The position numbers were made by a program, and so were the translations under genes. The notes beneath the pieces are model-generated. The model did no database searches. It had not been told where the DNA came from and saw only the letters and a program-made list of their open reading frames with translations. DNA of 64,000 bases, taken from assembly GCA_002105175.1 (NCBI GenBank), contig MCGE01000001.1, positions 248,001 through 312,000 of the forward strand. The letters run 5' to 3'. Shown here piece by piece: positions 51,021 to 62,959 of the stretch; positions within the stretch are counted from its first letter, which is position 1, and every line of letters begins with the position of its first letter. This DNA comes from Absidia repens (lineage: Eukaryota; Mucoromycota; Mucoromycetes; Mucorales; Cunninghamellaceae).

Positions 51021-52084
51021 GTGGTCGTTATTGCTACGATTGGGTTTGCGATTTACCGGTGGCCGTTATTAAAGAGGAACACTCTGCCTTCCTTTTTTCA
51101 ATTTTATGACATCAATAGCGTGTGAAAATATCAACACGGTAGTTATCTTATCATTTACAACCGTCATACTGTTTTTGCCCCCTCCCTTACCGTGGAATAG
51201 TTTGCCAGTCATCGAGAGTAGCCCTTCTACCATAGAGTAGTTTGTCACTCGTTATAGTGTTTCTTGTTCTTTCGTTCTTTTTTTTTATTTTATTTTTTTA
51301 TTTTTACCCTGCACCATATTTAATCTACAATAAAAATATTTATATAACTTCAATGAATATCTATAATTATATATTATCAACTCACTGTGATTATTTGGAA
51401 ATGTCGAGAAGTCGTCACGCATGAATATATTTCAATTCCCGTTATTTCTTCCTGTATCGTGAAATACTTGAGGTCATATACGATTCAAGTTTAAATGTAG
51501 TATCTGAACTGCCAGATGACTTGATTCATATACAATCAATTGCACTATCAATAGTTCTGCAATGTAATTTTTCACAATCGACAGAAAAAGCAACATATAA
51601 TTCAAATTGGAGCATTAATTGAGAGGCTAGGGATAATGTAAAAAAACAAAGAGTTCTATATAGATATATATTTATATATATATGTATACACATATATTTA
51701 CAGCATACTGTAAATACACATGATATATGCTATGCAATGACCACATTTGATTATTGTAGTATAATAAGATTGTGGAGAAAAACGTGAATTCCTCGAATTT
51801 ATGTGGCAGCCACGGCTTAATACTATCATACAAAGATTAAATGTATTTCTTATATACACATGGTTATGTATCATAATATATATAAATTTGGCATAAATAG
51901 ACCACAGTCAACAATGAAATGATATTTTTTCAAGCATAATATAACTTTATTGACATCAATATCATATAAACAAGACTAAAATTCTAACAAACTCCATAGA
52001 TTCTAAACTATAGTAAGGGTACTGAAATAACATGAGATAAAGTGGATAGAAAGGGGATAGCATATGAAATAGTGGAGGCTATCT
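51021..52084. other. Gene-free AT-rich sequence
   Basis: Includes TA-rich runs at 51655-51700 and the 3' flank of HAP3. No gene or RNA recognised. Confidence 0.5.
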
Positions 52085-53062
52085 TCAGTTCTTTGCATCC
52101 ATGTAAGGGTTTCCAGCCATAGCTATATAATAATAATAAAAAAATCAATAAAGAAAAATCAATTTTTTTGCTTGAAACATGATCCGAAACAAGTATCCCC
52201 TCATACCCGCCCAAAACTGAATCTTCTTTTATTTTTGACTTACGGTTGTAATAGTTCGCATGAGGTAAACCACCAGGTAAAGACATTGGTTGTCCAGGGT
52301 GATCACCGGTTCCTTGTACATTGAATAATGATTGTTGCTGTGCTTGTGAATCTTCTTCTTCGTCCTTCTCCTTAGGATTCGTTGATCGGTCAATTTTTGT
52401 AGTCTATAAGCGCAAGCAAAATGTCATATTTCGTTAGTAATATTATCCGGATTGATAAATGATATGATAATACACGTTGATGGATGCTCTCCTTGCACCC
52501 CCATTCACGACCCCACCCACTTACTTCGCGGTACTTGCCCAGATAAATTTTCAGAGCTTCGGCGTAGTTTTCAAACCCAAGAGATTGCATTGCCCATAAT
52601 ATATCTTCACCGTTAATGGTTTTGCGCTTTTCTTGTTGGCATCGGTCGCTAGCTGTAAATAAGAAATAATACGTTAAGGACAATAAGATCAGAAGAAAAA
52701 AAAAAAGAGGTGAATGAGTAGCTAAGCTGTGTTCTTGAATAATAAAAAAGGATATTCGCTAGTGATGAAGGAGATAAACTCGGACACGCATTCTTGTACA
52801 CATTCTTTAGCTTCTTTAGCTATTTTGGCATTGTCTGGTAAAGATTTTTTCATGATACGAGCCACACTAAAGGAAAAAAAAAAAAAAAAAAAAAAAAGAG
52901 ATCAAAAGTGAGAGGAGGTCAATGATAAAGTTGTCGTTTATTTTGGTGTGTATATTAGATATATATCGTATATGTAAATATATTGACATACTTGGCGATA
53001 GGTAGAAAGCGATCTTGTTCTTTCAAGTCAAAATCAGCTTCATCAGCAGAGTTACTTGACAT
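52085..53062 (-). CDS. HAP3: CCAAT-binding factor subunit B (NF-YB/Hap3)
   Basis: The histone-fold subunit of the trimeric CCAAT activator. Exons 53062-52992, 52866-52756, 52654-52525, 52403-52244 and 52122-52085 give 169 residues. The domain reads [20 protein letters not shown], then [60 protein letters not shown] and IYLGKYRE, essentially the canonical NF-YB fold. The tail is Gln/Pro-rich. The second intron (52655-52755) is not GT-AG but a U12-type AT-AC intron; only that junction gives FITS-E-ASD. In yeast the Hap complex activates respiratory genes including CYT1, which is the next gene upstream here on the same strand. Confidence 0.97.
52655..52755 (-). other. U12-type AT-AC intron in HAP3
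   Basis: On the sense strand, AGCGA|ATATCCTTTT opens the intron, TCCTTAAC (52680-52673) is a full U12 branch site, and TTATTTAC|AGCTAGCG closes it about 19 nt from the branch adenosine. The join gives AGC GAA GCT AGC GAC (S E A S D), matching the conserved histone fold. The GT-AG alternative ending at ...ttacag would put TAG in frame. Confidence 0.93.
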
Positions 53063-53487
53063 AGTTGGAATTCTAGTATTGAAAAGATAATGAAAAAATG
53101 GAAAGAGAGTCAAATACGAAAATAATAGTTAAAATATCTAAAAAAATAAAACTCCGCCTATTGTCTATCCGCCATTTTTTATTCTTCCATTGCAAACCAC
53201 CTAACATATCATTACCATAACACACAAATTCGTATTGGATCTAAAGATTTTTTTTTATTCATGTAGTAATCTGTATCTATTTCTTTTTTCAATTTCCAAA
53301 TAAGTATTAAAACAAAAAAATAATAAAATGTAAAACACCATAATGGAAAATGATAAAAAAACAAAAAGACACTGAGGTTCGTGAGAGGAGGTGAGAGGAT
53401 TGCAAATCAACAGATGTTGTAAAGAGAGATAAAAACAAAATACTAATACTAAAAGGCTTGGAATCAAAATGTCAACGTGTTAACTAT
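53063..53487. other. Gap between CYT1 and HAP3
   Basis: HAP3 promoter and CYT1 3' flank, A/T-rich. No gene seen. Confidence 0.5.
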
Positions 53488-54884
53488 TTATTTGGGAGGG
53501 CTATAATACACGTAAGAAAAAAAAAAAAAAAAAAAAAGGGAATGATTAGCCTACTGTTCTCAGTCTATCCCTTGTTTATGTTTTCCACTACTTACTTGTA
53601 AACAATCTTTCTAGACTTGATAGGAGCCCACTTGAAGCGCTTGAGGTAGAGGGACAAACCGAGCAAACCAGTCAACATGACAGTAGCCTTCATACCCATC
53701 TTCTTACGTTCGTCGTGTTCGGGTTCAGCAGCCCAGCTCAAGAAGGTAGACACATCCTTGGCCATTTGGGAGGTGGTGGCAGGGGTACCATCTTCGTATT
53801 CAACAAGACCATCGAACAAGACACGTGCCATGGCAATAGCGCCACCAGGGAAGTAAGGGTTGTAGTTCAAACCTTCACGGACTTCAATACCGCCGGGGGC
53901 ATCCATGTAACCGGTCAAGAGAGCAAACACATAGTCCTATAGAAATGACAACAATAGAAATGATCAGGACCATTTTAATGCTCGTTTCAAGGTATCAACT
54001 TACAGCACCACCATGACGGGCCTTGGTCATCAAAGAAAGATCAGGGGGTAAAGCACCAGCGTTACCGGCACGAGCAGCTTCTTCATTAGCATAAGGCTTG
54101 GGCATATAATCAGCAGGCTAAAATCATACAAAAAAAAAAAATCATACGAGGGATGGGTGGTCATCAGTACCAATATGTATATACATATATACATCCATGA
54201 TTGTATAAATTGTTGCTTACCTTGCCGGGTCGTTCAAACATGTCACCGTTATCATCAGGACCATCTTGGTATTCATGTTCTTCAGCCATGGCCTTGACTT
54301 CGTCTTCGGTGTGGGACACATCAATCAAGTTTCTCCAGGCGATACGGTCCAAAGAGTGACAAGCAGAGCACACTTCTTGGTACACTTGGAAACCACGACG
54401 GATAGAAGCATGGTCATAGGTGTCCAAAGGGCCATTATGGGGCCAAGGATGTTCAGGAGGATGGAGACCTTCATCAGCCATGTTGGCAGACACAGTGTTA
54501 TCCACATACATGTAAGCCAAAGCAGTGGATCCAACAATACCGGCGGTCACAGCAGCCACTTGTTTGGAGTTCTATATCATAAAAAGAGAGAGAGAGAGAG
54601 AGAGAGAGAGTATTGGTTAGTGTCAGTTATCCAGCAATGTAAGTAGGTAAAGAATCGTCCGTTTCGTATGGTGTGTATGTGTGTGGAGAGATTCATGTAT
54701 ACATACTTCAGCAACAGCAGGCTTGGTGGAAGCAAAGCGAGCCTGTAGATGGAGAAAATAAAATTGGTTAGTATACAAAATCAAATTGATGAAAGAAATT
54801 TCCTTTTATTGTTATTGTTCGACTTACTTGGATAGTGGGTCTAACGAATCGTTTTGAAGCTTGAGTCGAGAATCGAGTAAACAT
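53488..54884 (-). CDS. CYT1: Cytochrome c1, haem protein of respiratory complex III
   Basis: Passes electrons from the Rieske protein to cytochrome c at the inner membrane. Exons 54884-54828, 54742-54707, 54571-54221, 54117-54004, 53936-53596 and 53500-53488 give 303 residues. A basic presequence ([16 protein letters not shown]) is followed by a bipartite sorting helix ([20 protein letters not shown]). The haem site is VCSACH (Cys99, Cys102, His103), with [10 protein letters not shown] after it. [20 protein letters not shown] and the C-terminal anchor [20 protein letters not shown] are as in the family. The terminal exon is only 13 nt and adds NPPK, as in other cytochromes c1. Without it the reading would end KIVYK because the donor itself contains TAA. 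Confidence 0.97.
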
Positions 54885-55803
54885 GGCTTTTTTCTTTTAT
54901 TTAATGAAGAGTGTATGTAGAGGTAGGGATAATAAATGAAAGAAAGAAAGAGAGGGGGGAGAATAAGGGTATGCTTAATGAAGCAGTTGAAAAAGTGGTG
55001 TTATCGTCAACGAAAAGAAAAGGAAGAAGCAAAAAAAAAAAACGAGGTCGAAGCGCTTTCAATTTTTTTTTTGTCGTTTTTTTTTTTTTTTTTTTTTTCT
55101 TCCTTTTTTTTTGAGGTGATGGGTTTATCCCGTCCCTCGCTTTAATTTTTTTTTTTTTCCCCTCAGTGACAAGGGCAAGCAAGTCAAGCAGTGGTAAAGT
55201 CACAGATGACGTTGATTCAGCCACACCATTCAAAGTATTAAAACGCCGCTAGTTTTTGAAGGTTTGCCTGCAGTCTCCATTTTAAGCCCTGGTTTTGGCT
55301 CAGGACATTTTTCTTGGATAGAGTTCTTAGAAACAGTGAATTTCTGGGTTCTTTGACTTATTTCATTATATTCTTCGAAAATGATTCAATTGAAAAACAA
55401 TAAATTTTACAGGAATGCCGGCAATATCTTTCTGTAATAATATTGGTGACAATGGTGAGCCTAGAAACAAATTCAAGTTGACGTAAATTATTTTTTGTCC
55501 GCCATCAGCATGCTGTACTACGTCGATCACAGCTGATTGTCATTGCTTTTCTCTTTCACATAAACCCATCAAAAGTTGCCTTTTATTATCAAAATTTTTC
55601 TACACTGAATCGTATCACTATTACACCTATATTTCATAAACGTCGACGAGTACAATACATAGAGACAATTGGAATAGGGTTAATTTTTTTTTTATTGTAT
55701 GCAAAGAAGTGGTTTAATAATGTGTTTGAGTAACTAAAACTAATAGGAATGAAGGGAGGGATATAAATAATCAAACTAAAGAGTAAATAAATGGGAAGTA
55801 TAG
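54885..55803. other. CYT1 promoter and NIPA 3' flank
   Basis: T/A runs at 55028-55160 close to the CYT1 start; otherwise AT-rich with no recognisable gene. Three overlapping readings here are translated homopolymers. Confidence 0.5.
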
Positions 55804-57208
55804 CTAAATAGAAGGAAGTAAAGGGGTAGTTTCGGCAACACCTGACTGAGTTTTCGAGAAGAGACGTTGTACTCGTTTCCACCATTGCTGTACCAAGGAG
55901 TGACGGAACACCTTATTTGATGCAGGTGCTGTAGGAGACGAGGGTGACTTACTTGATGAATCCATTTCCGATGATGCTGAAGAGTGAAACGAGATAATCA
56001 AGACGCCCCAAACCAAAATGGCAATGCCAATCAATACCAAGACCACTTGCCACCAAAAGAGTCGATCCCATTGATTGTAATAGACCAGACCATTAAACAA
56101 ACAGGATACATTAAATGAGCAAAAATTCAAAGGCACAAGAATGATGGTATCACATAACTGTACGCCACGGTTCAAGTAATACAACTAGAAAAAATAGAAA
56201 GGGTAGATGAGATTGTATCATTCCTGTGTTATTTGTTTTTTTAACCCCTTCACATGATTGTTTTGAGTGTATTGTACATCACAAAACACATAAATGGTTA
56301 TATTCGTACCTGTAATACAGCAGTGAAGATCAGTGCGAGGACCAGTGCCCAAGTCAAGGGATAGATAAATTGATTTTCCCCATGAAAGACCGTCAAAATC
56401 AAGAGTTCCAATCCACTTTTCGCAAATAACATGGCCTGACTACTAATATTAGCACCGAATACACCAAAACTAACATGCAAAGTAAGATATATATATATAA
56501 AAGTCAGTGAGCTGGATTGCATTTGATATGCCAATGTAATACCTACCTGATACCGAGCCACATCTTCAGGTCGGGATACTTGATTTGCCAATGGCTGTTT
56601 TTTTCAGACCCATACTCAATGATGTGAGTAGATATTAAGCCAACACATGTACATAGTTCCACCAACGTAAAATAGATGATAAAGGAAGGTCGCTTATATA
56701 GTTGAATCAAGTCCTGTAGAGTATGGTTAGGTTCTGGCACAACCCCAAAGCCAGCAACCAGCATAGCACCTAATACAATCAAAGCCGTACCTAATATATC
56801 AACAATAATGGTTAATAAGGAAAATCCAAGGTCGTGTGTATTGTATCCCCGCCACCACACTTCCCAAGCCCTCTTGGAAAATAATTACTTACCCATAATG
56901 GTCCTTGATGTGAATGGGTCTCCAAGGACAAGTTTTGCAAATACGGCGTTAAACACAAGGCCAATGGCACCAACAGGAGCCAAGATCACGATTGGAAGAT
57001 ACCCAATGGTGCAAGTCGATCCAACCAAGTTGCTGAGCGTATAAATGAGGAAACCAGTGACCCATAATGGACGTTTGAAAGATGCAATGGTGGGATGTTC
57101 AAGATGAGACCGTCGTTGTAAGGAGATACCAAGTGCTTGAGACATGCTGGCCAGCAGCGCAACCATCAACGGTAATAAAATTTCTTTGCTGCTCTCGCTA
57201 TGTAACAT
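55804..57208 (-). CDS. NIPA-type magnesium transporter-like membrane protein
   Basis: Exons 57208-56893, 56790-56547, 56469-56310 and 56184-55804 give 366 residues with about nine membrane segments. Family blocks are LVGSTCTIGYLPIVILAPVG, then AIGLVFNAVFAKLVLGDPFT, RTIMGTALIVLGAMLVAGFG, SFGVFGANISSQAMLFAKSG and TAVLQLYYLNRGVQLCDTII. NIPA proteins carry Mg2+ in animals; in fungi the substrate is mostly unproved. The C-terminal 55 residues are soluble, Ser/Pro-rich, and end TTPLLPSI, resembling a dileucine-type sorting signal. The start at 57208 (MLHSESSKEILLPLMV) fits the first helix; an upstream in-frame reading is less credible. Confidence 0.88.
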
Positions 57209-57605
57209 GGAGAATATAAATACAAAATGTTTAAATCCTGGAGGTGGGTGGGTGAGGGATAAGGAAAGGGTATATATGTATGGATATATAAAATATTGCA
57301 AAAAGAAAGGCGAATAAATAAGAATGAAAAAAAAAAAAAAGAGATAATAAAAGAAGAAGGGGAAAACGAAAACGAGCGAATTTAAAAATGAACGACTTGG
57401 CCCAGGGCACGTCTGGAGTCCTGAGTTTAAAATCTGGAAAAAGCATATAGACATCAAGCGGGAAGTATGATTTGTTGGAAAAACAGCATTGTATTTACAA
57501 TTTATTAAATAAGACAATAAACGTATGGGTAAAGGAGAAGGGAAAGTACCAATAAGGAGAGGGGTAAATAGATATAAAATAGACTATGAATAATACTAAA
57601 CTATC
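57209..57605. other. Gap between NIPA and DEF1
   Basis: NIPA promoter with an A run at about 57328-57342, and the DEF1 3' flank. No gene seen. Confidence 0.5.
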
Positions 57606-57715
57606 CTAAGCTTGTTGCCAATAAAGAGGTTGTTGAGATTGATTTTGCCAGGATGCATAAGCATTGATGGTATTGTTGGGTGTGTTTGGATTGTATGATG
57701 GTTGATGATGAAATG

Positions 57716-57746
<31 letters not shown>

Positions 57747-60343
57747 TTGTTGTTGATGATGATGATGGTATTGCTGATATTGAGGTTGGTAATTTCCATG
57801 AGTAATGATAGGCTGAGGCATAGATAGTCCTTGGTGTTTCTCAAAGTCGTTCATCATGACAGTATTTGATTGGCCCCCATTTACAATCTCGGTATGTTGC
57901 ACTTGTTGCTGTAACTGTGAATTGTTTCGATCAAAGTAGTGTTGCATTTGAGGGAGGTTACTGGGTGCTTGGTATGGATGCTTATCGTGCGTCAATCCTT
58001 GCGTTCTACTAGAGTGGATCATCCCGTCGTCGTAAGATTGTTGGTTGGTATAGTTTTGATAAACAGAATGGGTTTGTTTTCCGTACGTTAGGTGCGCGTT
58101 TGGATTCACATAGGAGGAATGGAGTTGCTTCGATTGCTGTTGTTGTTGAGATTGCTGTGGCACTAGCGGAGGTTGTTGTTGCTGTTGAAGGGTAGGTGGT
58201 GGTTGATAATCAATGTGCTGGTAGCCTTGGTATTGATTTGGCATGTAATAGTAGGAGTCATAGTTTGCAGTAGTTCCGCCGTACACTCCATTTTGAGGTT
58301 GCTGTGGTAATTGAGCGGTAGATGTTGAGATATGGTTATTCATGATACCAAGACTAGTCGGTGATGATTCCATTCCTTCTTGAATATTGCTGTATTTTCC
58401 ACGGCTATATAACTGAGAATTGTTGATTGATGGTGATTGGTTGTAAACATTAGGATCGCTATAATTCTATTCAAGTGATGTATTAAAATTGATAAGTACT
58501 CAAAAGTAGGTAGATTGTTAACAAAAGGAGTTTCACTTACTATAGAGTTTTGGCTATCGTGATTGTAATGATCAGGCATTGTTCCTAGAGCAGGATTAGC
58601 AAAACCAGGTAGATGTCCATTTCCAGGTACAGTGTTGGGAATATAAGCTGCGTAAGAATAGATCTGAGCATCAGTGGTTGACATGGTACTGTGTTGTTGT
58701 GGAAGTTGGAAAATTTGTTGATATTGTGGATTTTGAGGTTGTTGCGACTGCGGTGCTTGTTGAGAGGGGAAATTTTGTTGGGATTGATGTTGTTGAGCTT
58801 GTTGTTGTTGAGTTTGGTGGCGGACATTGGCATCTGATACTGTAGTTCGATCATCGAAGCCAGATGAAACGTGTGTGTTTGTATTTACTGATGTTGATGA
58901 TGGTGTAATAGATTGAATTTGAGGAGTGTTTCTTGTTGTAGTATTTACAGTCGGTGTATCGGTCGGTAAAGTGATGGCAGGTGTGTTTGTCGACGCTGCT
59001 CCCGTGATGTCGTCTTCCTTTTGATATACTTGTTCGTCTTGCTTGATTTCTTTGATAGATTGTTCTTCTCCGTTGGCCAAATTGAGGCTACCAAATTGTA
59101 GGCTAACATTTTCCAAACCAGACCCACCACCAGGCAATATCACAGGTTCATCTTGTTTCAATCGACGTACTGTCATTTTTCGGAATCCCACGAATTGTTG
59201 AGGTTCCAGTATTCCTACTTGCTCCGTGGTTGATGTTATTGTTGTTGTTGATGCTGTTGTTGCGGTTGTCGTATTTGTATCTGTGTCTTCTGTTGCCGTT
59301 TGTGCTGGCAATACCATATCTTCATTCGTACTGGTAATATCATTCGCTACTTCTTCACTATCCGCTATGTTGCTCCGTTGTTCCACAATATCAGCTGACT
59401 CAGGTCCTTTCGTAATTTGTTGGTTTGTCGACGATAAGTTCTCTTCTGTTATAGATGGTTTTTTGTCGTGATCAGCGTTCTCATCAGTGTCATCCGGTTC
59501 GACGATATTGTTGTTTGGTATTGGTGAAGTTACAGGTTCTGATACTGGTGGTTCGAGTTTGGTTGGCCCCCTATTGTGAATTTTTCGTGAGTCAAAATTT
59601 TTAAGTTCTCTGTATTATATGTAGCAGCAACTTACTTCAATATACTTGCCCACGATGGTTTCTTTTCTTTTTCTTCTTCAAGGAGCTTAAGAGACTCTTC
59701 ATGCTCTTTCTTCTTCTGTTGAACTTTGTCATCAGGTTTGCTGCCTACAATAAAGAGGAAGATATCAGATTCAAATCATACTCTGGTGCCGATAGTATTC
59801 CTTTTTTCACATCTTACGTAGTCTTCCATGCCTTGACTTTCCACCACGTGTAGAACCTAGTAGGCAAGAAAAACAGAATATAGATAGATAATTGTTAATC
59901 CAAATCCAGCATTTCATTTATCAATGCATTCTATACCTTACCTCTAGGGCCAGTCCGTTCGTCAAGTTTCCTTGCGTTAGTATTTTGATTACCACCGGTA
60001 TATGAAGCCGAAGGTTTGGTTTTTTTAGTCTTCACTTGGTCCCACTGATTGGCGTGCCCTAATAGAAAAGAAAAAAGAAAAAAGAATACGTATATGTATA
60101 AGCAAATATGTAAAGTGGTGAGACTACAAATGGCTTACCCTCCATAATACGTCCAATAGCAAGTTCAAGATCTCCATTAGCCTCGTTCATGGCAGCAACG
60201 AGATCTTCTCGACTCCATCCAGGAAATAGTTCACGTAAAGTTGGTATATGTTGGCGATAGAGGATATCCGAGGTCTTGGAGTCATTGCTGTTACTATAGG
60301 AGTTCATCTTCGAATGTCGTCGCGGGCCAGTATGCGTAGGCAT
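57606..60343 (-). CDS. DEF1: RNA polymerase II degradation factor Def1-like, CUE domain plus Gln-rich region
   Basis: In yeast, Def1 promotes ubiquitylation of stalled RNA polymerase II and is processed to a nuclear form lacking the Gln-rich tail. Exons 60343-60139, 60058-59942, 59856-59818, 59744-59636, 59570-58541 and 58466-57606 give 786 residues. The CUE domain is at about 30-70: ILYRQHIPTLRELFPGWSRE followed by DLVAAMNEANGDLELAIGRI. A charged segment with KKEHEESLKLLEEEKEKKPS then WASILK follows, then a short conserved block QFVGFRKMTVRRLKQDEPVI, then 450 residues rich in Gln, Asn, Ser and Tyr. Domain order matches Def1; the tail is prion-like. Confidence 0.85.
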
Positions 60344-61171
60344 CTCTTGTTGTGATGATAATTGTGAAGAATAAATAACAGCAGAGAAGTAATTTAGAAT
60401 ACTAACGTTAACAATATGGTTGTTGACTTTCGATAAGTGAATATAAAGTAGGTGATAAATATGAAATAATGAGCGATAGAGTGAGAAAAAAAAAGAAAAG
60501 AAAAAAGAGGCAAAAGAAAAAAAAGTAAAAATCAATCTGGCAACAAATGTTCATTTAATTCATTTCGCGCACCCAGGCCAGTGGCTTGGATAGAATAATC
60601 ACCCCCTTTATTTTTAATACATATTTATCATATAAACATGCATATCAAAGGAAAGGAACATAGACTCCATCAATCGAGATCAACATCGGTACCTTTATTC
60701 CGCCCAATCTTTTCCCCAGATATGTCTCCATCTCAAATTTCGGCCTGGCACAGCCAATTCACTTTTGAGATTGTTGCTAGGCGACATTTTCGTAACAAAC
60801 AGAAATTCATCCATATTTAAATCCCCAGACTCTATTCCTGAATTACTGGTGGCATTGACTCTTTCCAACTCGAAAGAAAGTATACCCCTGGCCAACCAAG
60901 AGCTCCTTCTTCAGGATTTTTTTTTTTAAATCCGCCTAAAATCCTACGCAGGAAAGAATTTTTTGGCTGACTTTTTGCCCGTTCGTCCTCCCACTAATAT
61001 CAGCTACCAACTATTTTTGGAAATGATCAAAAGGTTTTCGTTTGATTTGATCAACATTTCAATTCCCGATTGCCTCGACTCTAAATTTTATGGACACGTC
61101 TCTTACAATTTTTTTTATTCCCCTTTTTTCTTGAAATAAGATCATCATCCATTGAAAATAAATAAACAAGG
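60344..61171. promoter_or_regulatory. Head-to-head region DEF1 / YIF1
   Basis: About 830 bp between divergent starts, no gene seen. Overlapping readings at 60638-60895 on both strands show no family features. Confidence 0.5.
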
Positions 61172-62707
61172 ATGTATCAACCTTTAGGCAACAATCAACA
61201 TTATCAATATCAAGAAAATGGTAATCCATATGGGTCACCTGCAATGACATCAAAATCGCCACCACCTCTTCAACATCCAGTGCCTCAACATCCTATTCCC
61301 AACTTTAATAGCGCAGTCAACCCTACCCCTTCCCCTGGTCTCAACCAACAACAGCAGCAACAACATTATCAACAATATTTACCTCAACAACAACAGCAGC
61401 AGCAGCAGCAACCTATCCATCAACAGCAACAGCAACAGCAACACTATATGCCACAACAACAATATACACAAGGACAACCGAACAATAATCATGCCTTTTA
61501 CCCTCAATTCAATTTAAACGATCCTACAGCACAGATGGGGATGCATTTTGCTGGTAGTGCTATGGCTCAAGGTACTGCTTACATGGAACGAAATGTAAGT
61601 TATGACGAAATTAAAAAAAAAAGTCTTGCTGATATTCACTGGTAGTTTTTGTTTGATAGTTCAACCGATGGGTGAATATGCCCGCACTGAGACACTATTT
61701 CAATGTCAACAACCTTTATGTGGTGAACAAGCTGAAATTATTGGTCTTCCCCTGGCGACACTCGGTATGTATATTTTACAATTGATAGAAACTGAAAATT
61801 GACTGTACTTCCAACGGGGTTTCCACTCACATCGTCCTTTCTTTTTTTTTTTTTTCTTATTATTTGGGGTTGGTGTATGTGATACTGTTATTTTATTCTT
61901 TAGTCTTGGACACGGTTAATCAAACGTACTGAAACTGGGCAAATGGATGGCTTCCGACCGCCAAGGGAAGATATCAATTCTCCAGATCTTTACATTCCAG
62001 GTATATAAGCTGTAGTGTATGCCATCAAATGTTGGAATATACTAAACAAAGAATATGATTACCTTTGATTTTTATCATAGTGATGGCAGTTGTTACTTAT
62101 GTTCTTATGTGTGGTCTTGCAGCTGGGCGACAGGGATCGTAAGGATACTAATGATTAGCAGGAAAAAGGATTGGAAAACAGAGAGACTAGAGAACTGACC
62201 AACCTGGTTGTTATTCTTTCTTACTTAGATTCCATCCTGAAAAGTTATATGTTGCAGGATCCACTTCTGTTGCTATTGTGTTTTTCGAAATTATGTTTAC
62301 AAGATTAGGATGCTACTTTATGAACGTACCTTTTGAAGCATCTATGATGGACCTTGTCGCTTATTATGGATACAAGTTTGTCGGGATCATTGTGACTGAT
62401 GTGGTCAAAATTTTTGGTGGATCTGGATGGGCTTCATGGATGGTTTTCTTGTATACTGGACTTAGTGTTGGCTTCTTTTTGGTAAAAGGATTGATACAGT
62501 GTTTGAAGAAAAAGATGGAGATACTTTTTTTATGTAGACTGATTATATTTTCTATTCTTCTTTTAGCTTCGCTCCATGAGGTATGTCATTTTACCTGATT
62601 CTTCTGCCGGTCCTTCAACTTTGAATCCTCAACGAAAAAGACGAATGTGGTTTTTATTGATGATCGCTGGTCTGCAAATGGTCTACATGTTTTTCCTAAC
62701 CAATTGA
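61172..62707 (+). CDS. YIF1: Yif1-type Golgi membrane protein (Yip1-interacting factor)
   Basis: Yif1 forms a complex with Yip1 and Ypt GTPases and is needed for ER-to-Golgi vesicle fusion. Exons 61172-61594, 61660-61764, 61904-62000, 62081-62138, 62229-62481 and 62567-62707 give 358 residues. A Gln/Pro-rich N-terminus of about 100 residues (CAA/CAG runs) leads to FNLNDPTAQMGMHFAGSAMA, then RWVNMPALRHYFNVNNLYVV, NKLKLLVFPWRH and DINSPDLYIPVMAVVTYVLM, all hallmarks of Yif1. Five membrane helices follow, the last RMWFLLMIAGLQMVYMFFLT at the very end. The N-terminal polyGln is longer than in most family members. Confidence 0.95.
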
Positions 62708-62959
62708 TTACCCCGTTACTAGTTTATTTTTATTGTACATCCATTACCCTATTGCAACTTGATCCGATTTAATCTATAGTCCAACCCCTCCCTAGATAGA
62801 TTATATGTTTATCCCTTTCTTCCATCCTTCTGACTTCACTTTTATTTGTCAAAATAAAAACTTATGCTACATTATTGTGACTTTATCGAAAATTGATAGT
62901 TTTACAATTTTACGTATCTAATAACAGTATGGATATATTATGGCGGTGGAAAGTGATGA
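62708..62959. other. YIF1 3' flank
   Basis: AATAAA-like signal at about 62854; no gene seen. Confidence 0.5.

Noticed and set aside
52654..52760. GT-AG splicing of the HAP3 second intron
   Set aside because: No GT lies at the exon end, and using the AG of ttacag places TAG in frame and removes conserved EASD residues.
54901..55233. Overlapping readings on both strands near the CYT1 promoter
   Set aside because: Mostly poly-Lys or poly-Phe from A/T runs; not coding.
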